Assembly: GCA_015680685.1 (NCBI GenBank)
Contig: MNCI01004512.1
Location: 147,958 to 211,957, forward strand
DNA length: 64,000 nt
Direction: 5' to 3'
Origin: Gnetum montanum
Lineage: Eukaryota; Streptophyta; Gnetopsida; Gnetales; Gnetaceae
Made by a program: the position numbers and the translations under genes. The notes beneath the pieces are model-generated. The model worked only from the letters and a program-made list of their open reading frames with translations, was not told the DNA's origin and searched no databases. Below, one piece after another: positions 26,115-37,124 of the stretch. Each line of letters starts with the position of its first letter. Position 1 is the first letter of the stretch.

Positions 26115-26424
26115 TACTTTATTTCTGCTCGAAATTTGTCACAGTTCTTGTTTATTCTGGTTCATTTCTTTTGTTTAAGTTAATGAAAATTTATGCTTTG
26201 TATTTACATTAATCACATTATTTACACATAACCTAGCGTATTGCATATTGGCATACATTGGGGAAATCCTTGTCTGATCCACGTGCGGACCAACCAAGGT
26301 ACTCTACCTTCGTCCATCCCAGCTCACCCTCAAGCGAAGGTAGGGTCTTCTGTGCTTGTCTATAAATCATGCAGTGCTCATCCCATTCCAGCCTTGCACA
26401 GACGATTTTAGACAGTAGAGAAAA

Positions 26425-26443
26425 TGGCGCTAGAAGATGGGCT
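26425..26443 (+). other. Primer-binding site of A
   Basis: TGGCGCTAGAAGATGGGCT, five bases after the LTR. B has TGGTGCTAGAAGGAGGGCC at the equivalent place. The starting TGG would pair with the CCA end of a tRNA; I did not identify which tRNA. Confidence 0.65.
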
Positions 26444-26533
26444 GGAAGTTGCTTAAATCTAATCTAATCTCATATGCTGGCCCCCTGTGCTTCTGATCTA
26501 CTACCCTATTTTTTCACATTTATGTCGTTGCTG

Positions 26534-26799
26534 CCCAGTTCCTGCATGCTGTGGACTCTATCTACACATTGCCCAGTTCCTGCACGCTGTGGACTCTGTC
26601 TACACGCTACCCAGTTTCTGCACGCTGTGGACTCTGTCTACATGCTGCTCAATTCCTGCATACTGTGGACTTTGTCTACACGCTACCTAGTTCCTGCACA
26701 CTGTGGACTCTGTCTACACGCTGCCTAGTTCCTGCACGCTATGGACTCTATCTACATGCTGCCCAGTTCCTGCACTCTATGGACTCTATCTACATGCTG
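26534..26799 (+). repeat. 38-bp tandem repeat, 7 copies
   Basis: Seven exact-length units beginning CCCAGTTCCTGCACGCTGTG, starting at 26534, 26572, 26610, 26648, 26686, 26724 and 26762. Because 38 is not a multiple of 3, all three plus frames stay open, giving overlapping spurious ORFs. It lies in the leader between PBS and gag. Confidence 0.95.
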
Positions 26800-26962
26800 A
26801 CTGTCGCAGTCTGCATGTTGTGAGCTTAGCTCACATGCTGTGATTAGTCCCCTCACACTCACAACAGTGCATGTACACTATACGCCGAGCGCTCTATTCA
26901 TACTTTTACACTTAACCAAATTTTCATCTGCATACACTTCTTACATTTAGAACCTTTTTACC

Positions 26963-29377
26963 ATGAATACCGCCAATACCAACGTTTCAACCAAGTCCAT
27001 TCCAGATACCGTGGGCCCCATAATGATGCCGATGCTCCCTATGCAACCCATAGGGGCCCACGGCAAGGTTAATCCTCGAGGAGGACCCCGCCGATCTCTC
27101 AGACTGCAAGGGAAGAATCCATCATTCAACGTTATCACACAGGAACAATATACTTTTATATGCATAAAAATCCAAGCCGGCCTAGCAGTAGATCAAACTG
27201 AAATGGAGGCTAAGAGACAATACGAACTGTTTCATAGGGGAGGACACGAGTTCATCCCTTCCCCGTATGACATCATCCCTCTTCCAGAGCACTACTCTAA
27301 ACTTATCTCACAGCTCCTCCTAACTAAGAATCAGTCTTTAGACTAGTCTATGGCAAATCCTCAATTGGAAGAAGAGGATGACTTTGCAGCTTAGTCCGAA
27401 CACGAAGATTCATACCATACCCTTAGGCCACAAACTTACGTGAACCCATTGTTTCAACCATTCATGGGGGAAACTACGTCCCTCCAGTCATTTAAAATCA
27501 CTCAAGCACATGTGCCTCAACAAGAAGCATCCACGCTTATTTCCACTCCCCCAGTGACTGATACCCAACTCAATATACCCCTCACCACTATTTCTCCCAT
27601 TGCCACATTATCCCACCTCTTGCAAATACAACCCCAACAACAACCCCCACAAACCAATGTAGGAGCAACCTTCCCACCCCGAGTGATCGGGAAGCCATAT
27701 GTGATACCTACTTCTACATCCGTCCATTATATACCATAGATCCAAACCCAAAGAACACCCTTCATCACTTCCACTCAACAAATCCAGGGTGTTCCCTCAC
27801 AGATCATGACTGGACAGTGGGCTGGGATTAGTACATAAGCGCATCAACCTCCTAACTACAACATACCACCTCCTACAATTCCACCTATGAATATCCCTCA
27901 AGTACAACAACAACAACCCTTCCCTTATAGTATTCCACCCTTAGCAGCACCTACCATGAATGTTCCACAAGCCCAACCTCCAACCACTCAACTTTCCTCT
28001 TTCCCACCCGCTATACAACAATCTAACTTGTATACTACACCACATAATCAATCTGCCATCTCACCCAATGCCCAAGACTGGGCTGAAGCCAAGAAATTGA
28101 TGTAAGAACTAACTGACGAGGTCAAGCACCTCAAAACAGCTATCGATGAAGAGCTTAAGATAGTGGATTTCTATCAAGATGACCCTATCAGCACTTTGGT
28201 TCCACCTCTAACATTACCTAAGGGTGTTTCCTTATCCACGTTAACTAAATACAATGGGGAGACAAACCCCAATGCCCATCTTATAACGTTTAGATTAGAA
28301 TGCGTGTTACTTCAGGCGTGGCCTCATGCCATCTTGCGAGTGTTCCCCATGTCCCTCACAGGGAGAGCACTTGACTGGTATCGGGCTTTGCCCTGAAACT
28401 CATTATCTTCTTTAGAAGATTTATTACACCAGTTCGTTACCAGGTTCAAGTACAACTTGAAGCCTAAAGCAACACTTCACAGCCTGATACAGGTCAAGCA
28501 AGCACCGCTTCAACCTGTTCAAAAATTTATTCAACGGTGGAGTGCTACCCTCAATGGGCTCCATGAGCCAATCACGGAGACCTATCTCCTCACTATTCTA
28601 AAGGGGGTCGTTAACAATTTTGTGAAGTCCAAATTATACTATCTTAACACACACACTCTTAGCCAAGCATTCGTACAAATAAAGAACATAGAAGAGGCAG
28701 CCCAAAATAGCCATGACCCTACCTATTCAACCTTTAAAAACCAACATAATAAGAAAGAAAAACAAAAGGGTAAGACAACTATAGCAGCAGTAGCGAAAAC
28801 ATAACAAACGAGTACGGGACAATGAGGAAAACCACCTACTTCCCCTACTAACTATGCTAGACCTACTCCCGTTACTACACCCGAACCATCCACATCACAA
28901 AATCCTATGCCAGGTCATGCAAGAAACTTTGAGAAGAGAGACCCTTCTCAATACATGCCATTGCCCATGAAACCCTCACAATTATTTGACCAACTCTTGA
29001 AGGCCGAGCTAATGAAACATAAACAATTGTCCCCGGTAGCAATCCAAATACATGATCGATTCTGCCAGTTGGTCGAGAACCCAAGCTTGGCAACGCCAGA
29101 TGAGCCTCTAATTCCAAGGGGCTTTAGAATAGACTTCTTTTGTGATTATCATCAATGCAATGGACATGGCACTAATTATTGTTTCACTCTGAAATAAGAT
29201 ATTCAACGGATGATTGATGGAGGTGACATCACTTTTGATGAGGCCAACCTGGTCAAACCACAAAACCAGGCCATTGGCATATATAAGGATCCTCTAAATA
29301 CCAAGAAAGCTCTGTATGTAATTAATACTATCCACTTGGACAATGAACAATAAGCACCTAGGATTAACACCATTTAC
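26963..29377 (+). pseudogene. gag of A
   Basis: A single frame from ATG 26963 to about 29377, with about ten stops. The N-terminal domain (residues about 45-125: TQEQYTFICIKI, GGHEFIPSPYDIIPL) is shared with B and E. A long Pro/Gln/Thr-rich stretch follows to about 28070. The capsid core spans about 28080-28700 (AQDWAEAKK, KYNGETNPNAHLITF, FPMSLTGRALDWYRALP, LLHQFVTRFKYNLKP). A basic segment and a CX2HX4HX4C box (CDYHQCNGHGTNYC, about 29140-29185) complete it. It would form the particle and bind RNA. Stops such as LM*ELT (LMQ in B) are mostly C-to-T type. Confidence 0.88.
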
Positions 29378-30429
29378 TTAGATAATGAACATCATATGCC
29401 TACGAGACCCTTTTTAGTTTGTATTTCTCCTACTGCACAAACGCCCACACCTCAACCATCATACTCTCCATGTGACCCGCCCACCTCACAAAGACCCTAT
29501 GTCATCCGGATACCCTCCACGGTGGCAGCCTCTACCATACCACCAAAACCATACGTGGTGCGTGTACCTCCCGCCGCAACTACCGCAAACATGCAACATC
29601 CTACCTGGCCCACTCCCTATATAGTTCGGGTGCCACATGCGGTTGCAACTACGGAGGCTTACTCCATACGTTGTCAGGATACCCAAACATCCTGATAACC
29701 ACCAACCTTCCACTCCGCAAACATAGAATAAACCAACCCCATATGTCATTAGGATGCCTAGGTAGCCTGACACTCACCCACCTTCGACTGTCCAATTGCA
29801 ACCTCGGCCTACTCCATACACCATACAGGTTCCAAAGCAACCAAATAGTTAGAAACCAAATGTTCCCCTGCGCCACACGCGGGAACGCCTGGCAGACAGG
29901 CTCACATGGGAACGATTAGAGAAAGAACATCAATAGCTTGCCTTAGGACCCCCCCAAGCGTACTCCATTAAGCATAGTACCCATGGCATTGCCTACTAAC
30001 GAACCGAATACGAGCTATAAGGGAGAATCATCGGGAATACATGATGCATCTAAATCAACAGTCACGGAAGAAAATGTCAAACCAGCTACACATGAGATAA
30101 AAATGTTGGGCCCAATGGACCAAGTAACCATTAACAAACATACACCTAATAGTAAAGATTTAGCAATAGCCCTAACACAAGTCACACAGGCACTTAAACA
30201 GAAAAATACTTCACTAAGCCTATATGCCTTGATGTTAACTTCTCAAACTCATCGCGAAGCCCTAGTACACATGTTAACATCAATCCCAGTAAGCAAAAAC
30301 TTACCTGCAGATGAGCCTTCCATACATGTGGTAATGTCTAAATGACAAGGATTCAAACCCAAATCATTAAGCTTTCACCCCAAAAACATTAAGATCAACG
30401 AGCAAACCAGAGACGTCACCCATGCACCT
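29378..30429 (+). pseudogene. Gag-protease linker of A with KPYVVRVPP repeats
   Basis: Encodes a low-complexity linker in which a short peptide recurs about six times: RPYVIRIP, KPYVVRVPP, TPYIVRVP, then after a frameshift near 29650 TPYVVRIP, TPYVIRMP and TPYTIQVP. A second shift near 29980 leads into the protease frame, which opens with a helical segment (SLYALMLTSQTHREAL, 30219-30266). The linker of B has the same peptide (PPIIIKVP, PLVVKVPP). Function unknown. Confidence 0.7.
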
Positions 30430-31200
30430 ATGTTCATAACGATACAAGTAAATCAATTCAAAATACATCAGGTGCATGTAGATGACGGAGCCGCCACAAA
30501 CATAATACCCTACCCCATCATCGAACAATTAGAGCTCATAAAATTAATTAAACCAACCTCCACCACATGTTTAAAATCATTTAGTGGATCATGCATAGTA
30601 GTAAAAGGCACCATAGCCTTAGACTTAATAGCAGGGGATCAATTCCCCACATCTGCTAACTTTGTTGTCATCGACAAAATGTCAGGGTTCAATTTAATAT
30701 TAGGAAGACCTTGGCTGGCCCAACTCAATGCAATCTCTTCCCCCATACACCAAGAGATTCACCTACTTTACGAAGGTGGTGAAATCATTATACACGGAGA
30801 TGGTGCTACGTCTACCATCTCATCACATATAGGTGTAGACCAAGGTTCGGTGGTTAAGTTTGAAGAGCCTAAATAGGATGACACAAATGAAAAACAAAGT
30901 TGCACACAACCAGTAAACAATGATCCATTAGATGTAAATGAAACTCTACCCAACATAGAAACACCCGGACTTGAAACTGTAAATACACTGCCTAACCTAG
31001 AAACTACAAAAAACATCGAAACTGCTGGACACACGGAAACACTAGAAGACGCCAACATAGAGCCTATTCCATCAGATGTCCCTTGGGCTAAATTACCATT
31101 CAACATGATCAGCGAAGGGGATGCTGAGTACAGAATCACACCTATCGGCATCACTCCTAACAGTAAACTAAGAAAAATCAAAAAATTGCTAAACCCCTAA
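30430..31200 (+). pseudogene. Retropepsin-like protease of A and C-terminal extension
   Basis: Open from 30430 to 30876, then one stop, then open to 31198. Active-site region VHVDDGAATN (residues about 16-26; Asp-Asp-Gly where most retropepsins have Asp-Ser/Thr-Gly), then GSCIVVKGTIALDLIAGD and LILGRPWLAQL, the usual flap and C-terminal motifs. B has VHVDDGVTTN and E VHVDNGSATN, so the family motif seems to be D(D/N)G. The extension of about 110 residues is acidic with no known domain. It cleaves the gag-pol polyprotein. Confidence 0.85.
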
Positions 31201-31470
31201 ACTACATACCTTGTCTGAAATGATGTTAAACGACCACATGTCCACAACGACATAAAACTAGCCATGGCTAGAAATGGCTGGTTTACCAAGGAACCCACCA
31301 GTATCATTTGAAACTTCTCTTGTTTACATATGGCCCGAAATGGCCTTAAACTATTACATGAGGCCCGAAATGGATTTAAAATAGAACATCGAGACTACAA
31401 TCTGTCATGACTTTAAATTGACACACATGTGCCCATGGCCCGAAATGGCCTTAAACTAGAACATTTTCTT
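31201..31470 (+). repeat. Repeat array 1 of A (after protease)
   Basis: Imperfect copies of GGCCCGAAATGGCCTTAAACTA at about 31331, 31352 and 31437, plus weaker TTAAAC copies from 31225 onward. Similar words occur after protease in E, and one copy in B at 55860-55885. Confidence 0.75.
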
Positions 31471-31985
31471 ACATTTCGTTTCTCTCAATTTAAGTTATGC
31501 TTACCCTATTGCATTGTTACGTTATCAGCTATAGTTTTCCTTCATATTCCCCTTTTTACATAATTATGCTCCTACTTCTGTTCCTACTTAGTGCATTACA
31601 CTTAAACAACAAAATGGACAAAAAAATTTTACATTGCTGCATCGTGTTTACATTCAAGCCTGAAAGATTTTCACCTTAAATTTACGTTTGGCAGTATTCA
31701 AATAAACTTAGAATCCAAACAAAAAAAAATCAATAACAAAAAAATCAATTGAAAAAAAAAGAGTATAAATGTATCAACATCAAATTACAACTTAGTGCAA
31801 TGTCCCCATATGATACATAGATCACATACATGATCATTTTCGCAACAAAAAAAAAATATTCATATACAAATAGAAAATTATAGCAGTTAACCGATTCCAT
31901 CCATTAGTTCATATACAATCCAAACCAAAACATTCTGTTTGCAACTCATGTAAAAACATGAGTGATGACGATACCAAATTGAAAA
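31471..31985. other. Intervening AT-rich stretch
   Basis: Between array 1 and the last exon of the antisense gene. A-rich runs near 31720-31860; presumably the 3' untranslated and terminator region of the antisense gene. No convincing signal is singled out. Confidence 0.3.
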
Positions 31986-34900
31986 CTAAGCATTAGGATC
32001 GGGAGGGGTGTCCCCCTCATACTCCCTAGCACCATGGGTCCCTACTCCACTGGGGCCACCTTCTTGACCATCGTCGTCGCCCTGACCCTATGAAAAGGTA
32101 AAAGAAAATAATTAATACATTAACATAAAAGGAAAGGAGAAGAATTCCAAAAGCAAAATTCACAAGTTTAAACGACTTACTGAAGAAGATCCTCCTAGAC
32201 CGAATTCCAACTGACGAAGGATTTCTTCCTCAGAGATGCTTTCCCAGTCAATCCCATCAAGGCCCAGATCAACGTTAGCCAAAGCCTTCCCTTTGTCCAC
32301 TGTGGACCAAGTGGGACATTTCAAAGGAAACTTGCCCACAGAAACCTCCCCAGAAGATGTGGTAATTACCCTCTTGGGTGATTCCATCTCCACCACAATA
32401 TGCTTAGCAAATGCATCAAATGAAGAGCACAGGCCTAAACCCTCAACAAACATCTCTAGCTGATGCTTCTCTATAGATACGTCCTTTAACGATTTTTTAT
32501 AATGATACTTATGGGTCTTTTCATCTTGACCCCATTTCTGCACCTTAGAAGCGAAAGCCTTTCAATCCTGACATTTGAGGTTTAGTAAATCTATTTTTGC
32601 CTTACGCTCTACTAGCTCTTGAGTCAGTGATACTTGGTGATTCAATAAATTCCAATATCTTTCATAAGTAATTTCAGAAGTTCGCCAAGAACGATCACTT
32701 GTTAACCTTGTCGAGGTGAACTCATAGCATGATTTGAGATCATCCCGTTCTGCTGATAGCTTGGAAACCTCTTTTTCTCCCACTTGAATCTGCAACCATA
32801 GCCTCTCGATGGAGCGTCTACAGGTCCAAAGAGACTTGGCATTCTGCACAATGCATTCTACCACTTCATCATAGATCTGTTGGGGTACTTGCTCAATCTC
32901 TAGTGGTAGTGTAGGCAAACTATCAATACATGTGGCCTCAGATGGATCCCACTTCAGCTTGGTCCCTATCCACATGAGACGAACATGCATTAGACATTGG
33001 ATAATGGAAAAAAATGCAAAAGACCAAAGGATTTGAAACGCTTAAAATATATGTACCTATTTTAGGATGAGCTTACTGGATGCGTTCAACTACCTCATCA
33101 ATGACACCAGTTATAAAATCCATTTTACTTGGCATTTTGATCCAAGTAAACGGTTCATGCGTAGGAGACAGGTTAACATCAGTGGTCATTTCTGTGGGAG
33201 CCTTCATCATAGGGACTACTAAACAAATGTTAGGAACCATCCTAGTCTCAACATTTTCTCCTAGAAACAAAAAAAACACATAAAATTAAAACTTCAAATA
33301 ATGAGAAGTACAATTCAAAAGGAAAATAAACATAATATGGCGAATATACCAAAATATCTGTCTTCCTCCCAATTCGGAGGATCGCCAAGGTCTAGCCTCC
33401 CTTCGAAGAAGCCATCAAACATCTCATCGACTCCATCTTGATCATCGATGTTACCCTCTTCTGTGGTATCTCCCTCCCGATCTTTCGTTCCTCCCATCTC
33501 ATCCCTACCCATTTCGTCCTCCTCATTTAAGTGCGTTGAGACCTCTTCCTCCTTGATGATCGGTGCTAATCTCTCTTTTCTTACTTCAGAAGTCAAATCT
33601 AATGGCATTCATAGGTTCAACATCGATTTTGTATAAACAGCTGAAAAATAAAGTAAAAATAATGATGAAAACGATAAAACAGAGAAAAATCAGTGAATCA
33701 AGCTTACCTTGTACAGGCATCTTAAACCATATACGTTTCACCCTTGGTTCATCTGTAGTTAGAGCAACCTCTCTAGGACGTTCATGCTTCTAAACTTTTG
33801 ATTTTGCTTTCCTGATCGTTTCCTAGATCACCTGATCGGCTCTCCTAGTAGTATAGGGTACATTATCTGGTTCCAACCCTATGCTATCATGTGTATGAAT
33901 TGAATGACTAGATGACCCCTCTGTTGTGACAGAAATTGATTCATCAATCCCCTCGGGAGCATCTTGATATTTGGCCACCTCAAATAAGTGGCAAATCCAT
34001 GGACAAGATAGTTGGTGGTGATCCCTTAATACATACTTATTATCTATGCAAACAACTAAAAATTCAGCCAGCCAGCATAAGTAATCGACAAAGAAGGCAA
34101 AGGTGAAATGGGATTGCGCCTCAATATTTGAACGTAACCTTACTATATCCCTGTGGAAACCCAAAAGCAAAAACTGGGCCCAATTATAACGTACCCCAGT
34201 CTCTAAAATAGTGTGCATGATACGCACAGGTTCTACCCCAAAAGTTCCTACTTGAGATAGAGACTTGGGAAACACCTGCGCTCTGAACAAGGGATACAAC
34301 TCATTAACTTCTGCCACTTTCGATTTCCCCTGCATAGGGAATCCCTTAGAGCCTTTAAGAACACCCAACCAGTCCTCTAATTCACAAACCACATGGATCT
34401 ACTTTTACACTATGTTCAAAATCACTTTAGTCCCAGTAGCTGGTACACTAAAGAAGTCTGAAAAGAACTCTTTCGATAGATGGAAAACCACTCTGACACC
34501 CTTGATGCGAGTGTTATAGTAGGTGACAAAATCGTCGAAAGAATCAACAATTCCAATCATCTCCATCACAGAAACATCAGGACTTAGAGCAGTAAACAAA
34601 TCCATGAGGCCTGCATCACTTAAACAACTGATGATATGTGATGGTGCATTCGTACGTAACCATCGTTGTGCATCATTTATTTTCCCAAGTTTCATAGACA
34701 GAGTACTCTCAGTCTGCCCGGTTGTGATAGTGGCTCCATCAGGAGGGACGTTCACTGTATGCACAAGATAACCCCAGGGAGTCAACATAACCAATGATGC
34801 AGCAGAACAAGCAAACTGAGGTATCAAATATACCCTTACTTACTATCAATCGATGGATTCAGATTGCTAGGAGCCAAATCGGCATCACGTGGAAAAATTG

Positions 34901-35654
34901 GCCCATTATGAGACCAATCCCCATGCAGCCACCCCCTAGCCTCACATTGTGCAAGTGCCCTCGAGTACCATTTGTGAAAATGAATGATGTCAACCTTAGT
35001 CTGGGCCAACACGGCACCACGAAGAGTGGGGCCCGCCATGAAAGCCTCTAAGGGGGTACAAGCCAAAGCAAGTCCATCATCGCCTACGCACACTCCTTCT
35101 TTATCGAATTGAGGCCTGCAAAGACATGGTGATCAAAATATAAACCACTACTAAGCAGCAAGGTAAACATGGTAAATTGAACAACCTTACCTTCCTACTC
35201 GGTACACCGTTCCAGGAGGATTCTGGAACAAAGTATGCGCACGAGCAACTAGGAATAGGGTGTTATTGATGTGGTGAGAGCCATGTGACAATAGGTCCCA
35301 CACGCGTGATAATGGATGGGTAGATTTGGGCCCTCTAGAGGAACCATCCTTAAGCATAAGTGGTCCCTCGTCGATGTCCACCATGTAAGCCACAATGTCA
35401 TTCGAAGATCTTGGTAACATAGTCTCAAGCACGCTCAACGCTAATTGTTGACTTAGATGTGACCATATTACCACATTGAATTTGTCTAAGATAAAGGCAA
35501 GGAATTCATAGGCCCCTTCTCTGAACCATACCCCATTGCGATCAATGGTCATATCAGGAACTGGCTCGTCAGAATCAATTGGACCAAACCACGTTAGAAC
35601 TCCAACAAGCTCAACCACCAAGAGGAAAGGTTTGCGATCCTTGCATGTATTCAA
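31986..35654 (-). pseudogene. Spliced antisense gene of A (seven visible exons)
   Basis: Exons on the minus strand: 35654-35191, 35115-34844, 34754-33708, 33640-33350, 33260-33057, 32965-32181 and 32087-31986. Introns are 75, 89, 67, 89, 91 and 93 bp. All start GT (GTAAGG, GTAAGT, GTAAGC, GTATAT, GTACAT, GTAAGT) and end AG (TTTGCAG, CATACAG, TTTTCAG, TTTCTAG, GGATAG, TCATAG). Reading phase is kept at every junction, and the last exon is 34 codons ending in TAG 31988-31986. About 1050 codons are visible with about seven stops. Exons 1-2: FCP1/NIF-like. Exon 3: 349 codons, unrecognised. Exon 4: very acidic. Exon 6: helical, coiled-coil-like. Exon 7: Gly/Asp-rich tail. Exon 1 probably extends or follows another exon; its start is not resolved. 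Confidence 0.85.
34844..35654 (-). pseudogene. FCP1/NIF-like HAD phosphatase domain (antisense exons 1-2)
   Basis: Exon 1 reads PFLLVVELVGVL, then FREGAYEFLAFILDKFNVVI followed by WS, then NNTLFLVARAHTLFQNPPGT; exon 2 continues with VCVGDDGLAL. This follows the order of plant NIF/FCP1-like proteins: LLVLDxNGLL, RPxxxxFLxFxxxxFxVxIWSS, NTLLxDDSPYKALxNPPxT, and the DxSLGPxGxL region. The nucleophile motif is VEL instead of DxN/DxD, and the DDSP aspartates are replaced (VARA), so phosphatase activity is not expected. The family assignment is from recalled motifs, not a search. Confidence 0.6.
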
Positions 35655-36500
35655 GAACCAAGGTTAATAAATCATGTAAAAATAAGGTTCTACAACTAGG
35701 GGGCCAACACTTAGAAAAATTCCCAGCATCACGCTTAGCGTGCAGACCCTGCACGCTGAAAAAAAAACTTTACATGCTACACGCTAGAATGTGACCACAC
35801 TAATCCAACACGCTGAGTATTTTGACCCCACCCTTCAAGCTATAGAAACCTTATATTATGGAAACATTTACGCTACGCAATGGAAAAATCGACAAGAATA
35901 GTGGGCGAAAACACAAATTTCGACAAAAGGTCAGAGCCTACCTCCACGTCGATCCTGACCATGAGGGAATCATGGGTCTAGGTAGACACTGGAGCATTGC
36001 TTCACTCTCTTCGGCGAAGGTCAAGCTAGGCTCCTTCCTCCCCTGGCCTTCTACTTACTTGCCCTTGCTCATCGTTGCATTCATGCTCAACCCTTGCATG
36101 TCGTGTTTACACCGAACCCTGCACACTGGGGTTTCATCCCTGCACACTACGTTTACACCGAACCCTACATGTTGGGGTTTTGTCCCTGCACGCTGTGTTT
36201 ACGTTGAACCTTGCACGTTGGGGTTTTGTCCCTGAATGCTGCATTTACGCCGAATCTTGCACGCTAGGGTTTGAAGCTGCACGCTGGACACTCTCATCCG
36301 ACTCGCCATGCCCTGAAGCCACCTCCAATGCATCCAACCCTTGCCTACCTCCCCCTATAGCTAGATCTTCGCCTTCATGCTGACGCTACAAAAATAGGTT
36401 CACGCTTGAGCTTTTGGGGGTTCACGCTCGGACGTTCATGCTCACACTCGAACTTGGTCATGGCTATCTTGTGGTTCACGCCAACTCCTATTTATACACT
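35655..36500 (-). promoter_or_regulatory. Putative promoter and leader of the antisense gene
   Basis: On the minus strand TATAAATAG lies at 36496-36488, in a locally GC-richer tract. Downstream toward exon 1 are many AGCGTGCA/GCGTGAAC words (35720-36440), also the hallmark of the LTR U3. Possible 5' exons in this tract could not be fixed; a GTAAGT at about 36052 (minus) is one donor candidate. Confidence 0.4.
36109..36272 (-). repeat. 46-bp tandem repeat, 3.6 copies
   Basis: Units at 36109-36154, 36155-36200, 36201-36246 and partial 36247-36272 (plus strand ACACCGAACCCTGCACACTG...). It lies upstream of antisense exon 1 and contains the same TGCACGCT/AGCGTGCA word as the LTRs. Confidence 0.9.
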
Positions 36501-36799
36501 CCATGTTAAACACACCGAGGGCGTCTTGAAATAATTTATTTAATTAATTTGAAAATTAACCAAAATACAAAGAATGTGTGAATATATAAGAATAACACAG
36601 AAGCAAGGATAATGAACAAAACAAAAGCAAAAACAATAATATACTAGGATGAACACTACCCACATGAAATATTCTCTTGCGAAGCAACTTCTGTTGCCCA
36701 CACTAAACATTTTAGCGCAAAGTCCTTATCTGGCAGTCTCACACTCGATAACGATTACAAATCGTACGATCAACCAGACATCATGAACGAACAATCACT

Positions 36800-36914
36800 G
36801 GCCCGGTAAGGCCTTAAACTACGGCAACCAGCCTGGTAAGGCCTTAAACTACCGTAACCGGCCCAGTAAGGCCTTAAACTGTTGCAATCAGCCTGATAAG
36901 GCCTTAAACTACCA
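36800..36914 (+). repeat. Repeat array 2 of A (before RT)
   Basis: Four units of about 30 bp with the core GGTAAGGCCTTAAACTACGG, at the far side of the antisense cassette from array 1. Confidence 0.9.
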
Positions 36915-37124
36915 TGCATCTGGATATGATGATAAATTATCATCGCATACCTCAGTCTAGTTTAGATGCATAAACGCATAAACTGCTTACATCTGAAAAT
37001 AACCAACCACCTGATTGACACTACCCACTATTTATTGGCATGAGAAAACATCATGGATGGCAAGCAATTATTCTTAGCATTGTCTATCAATGGACCGCAC
37101 GGAATGATCACATGAGAAATCAAC
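36915..37124 (+). other. Spacer before pol
   Basis: No gene seen. A TATTCTTAG at about 37070-37078 is a possible 3' splice site if pol is joined to gag-protease by splicing, as described for Ogre-type Tat elements. No matching donor was fixed. Confidence 0.3.

Larger units (their letters stand above)
24975..26419 (+). repeat. 5' LTR of A
   Basis: Starts TGAAACACCACAAAA and ends near GACAGTAGA (3' copy: GACAGTACA). U3 carries clusters of AGCGTGCA/GCATGCCCAGC words at 25190-25270, 25395-25480 and 25660-25730. The 3' LTR lacks part of the first cluster. Confidence 0.92.

Noticed and set aside
26474-26823. Three overlapping Cys/Leu-rich open frames
   Set aside because: They are readings of the 7 x 38 bp tandem repeat in all three frames; not genes.
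28905-29876. Minus-strand frames of 70-95 codons
   Set aside because: Shadows of gag and the KPYVVRVPP linker of A.
32236-34771. Plus-strand frames of 62-84 codons
   Set aside because: They lie opposite exons of the antisense gene; no domain and no continuity across the introns.
35858-36383. Plus-strand Cys/His-rich frames
   Set aside because: They overlap the 46-bp repeat and word array in the antisense leader; repeat-driven.
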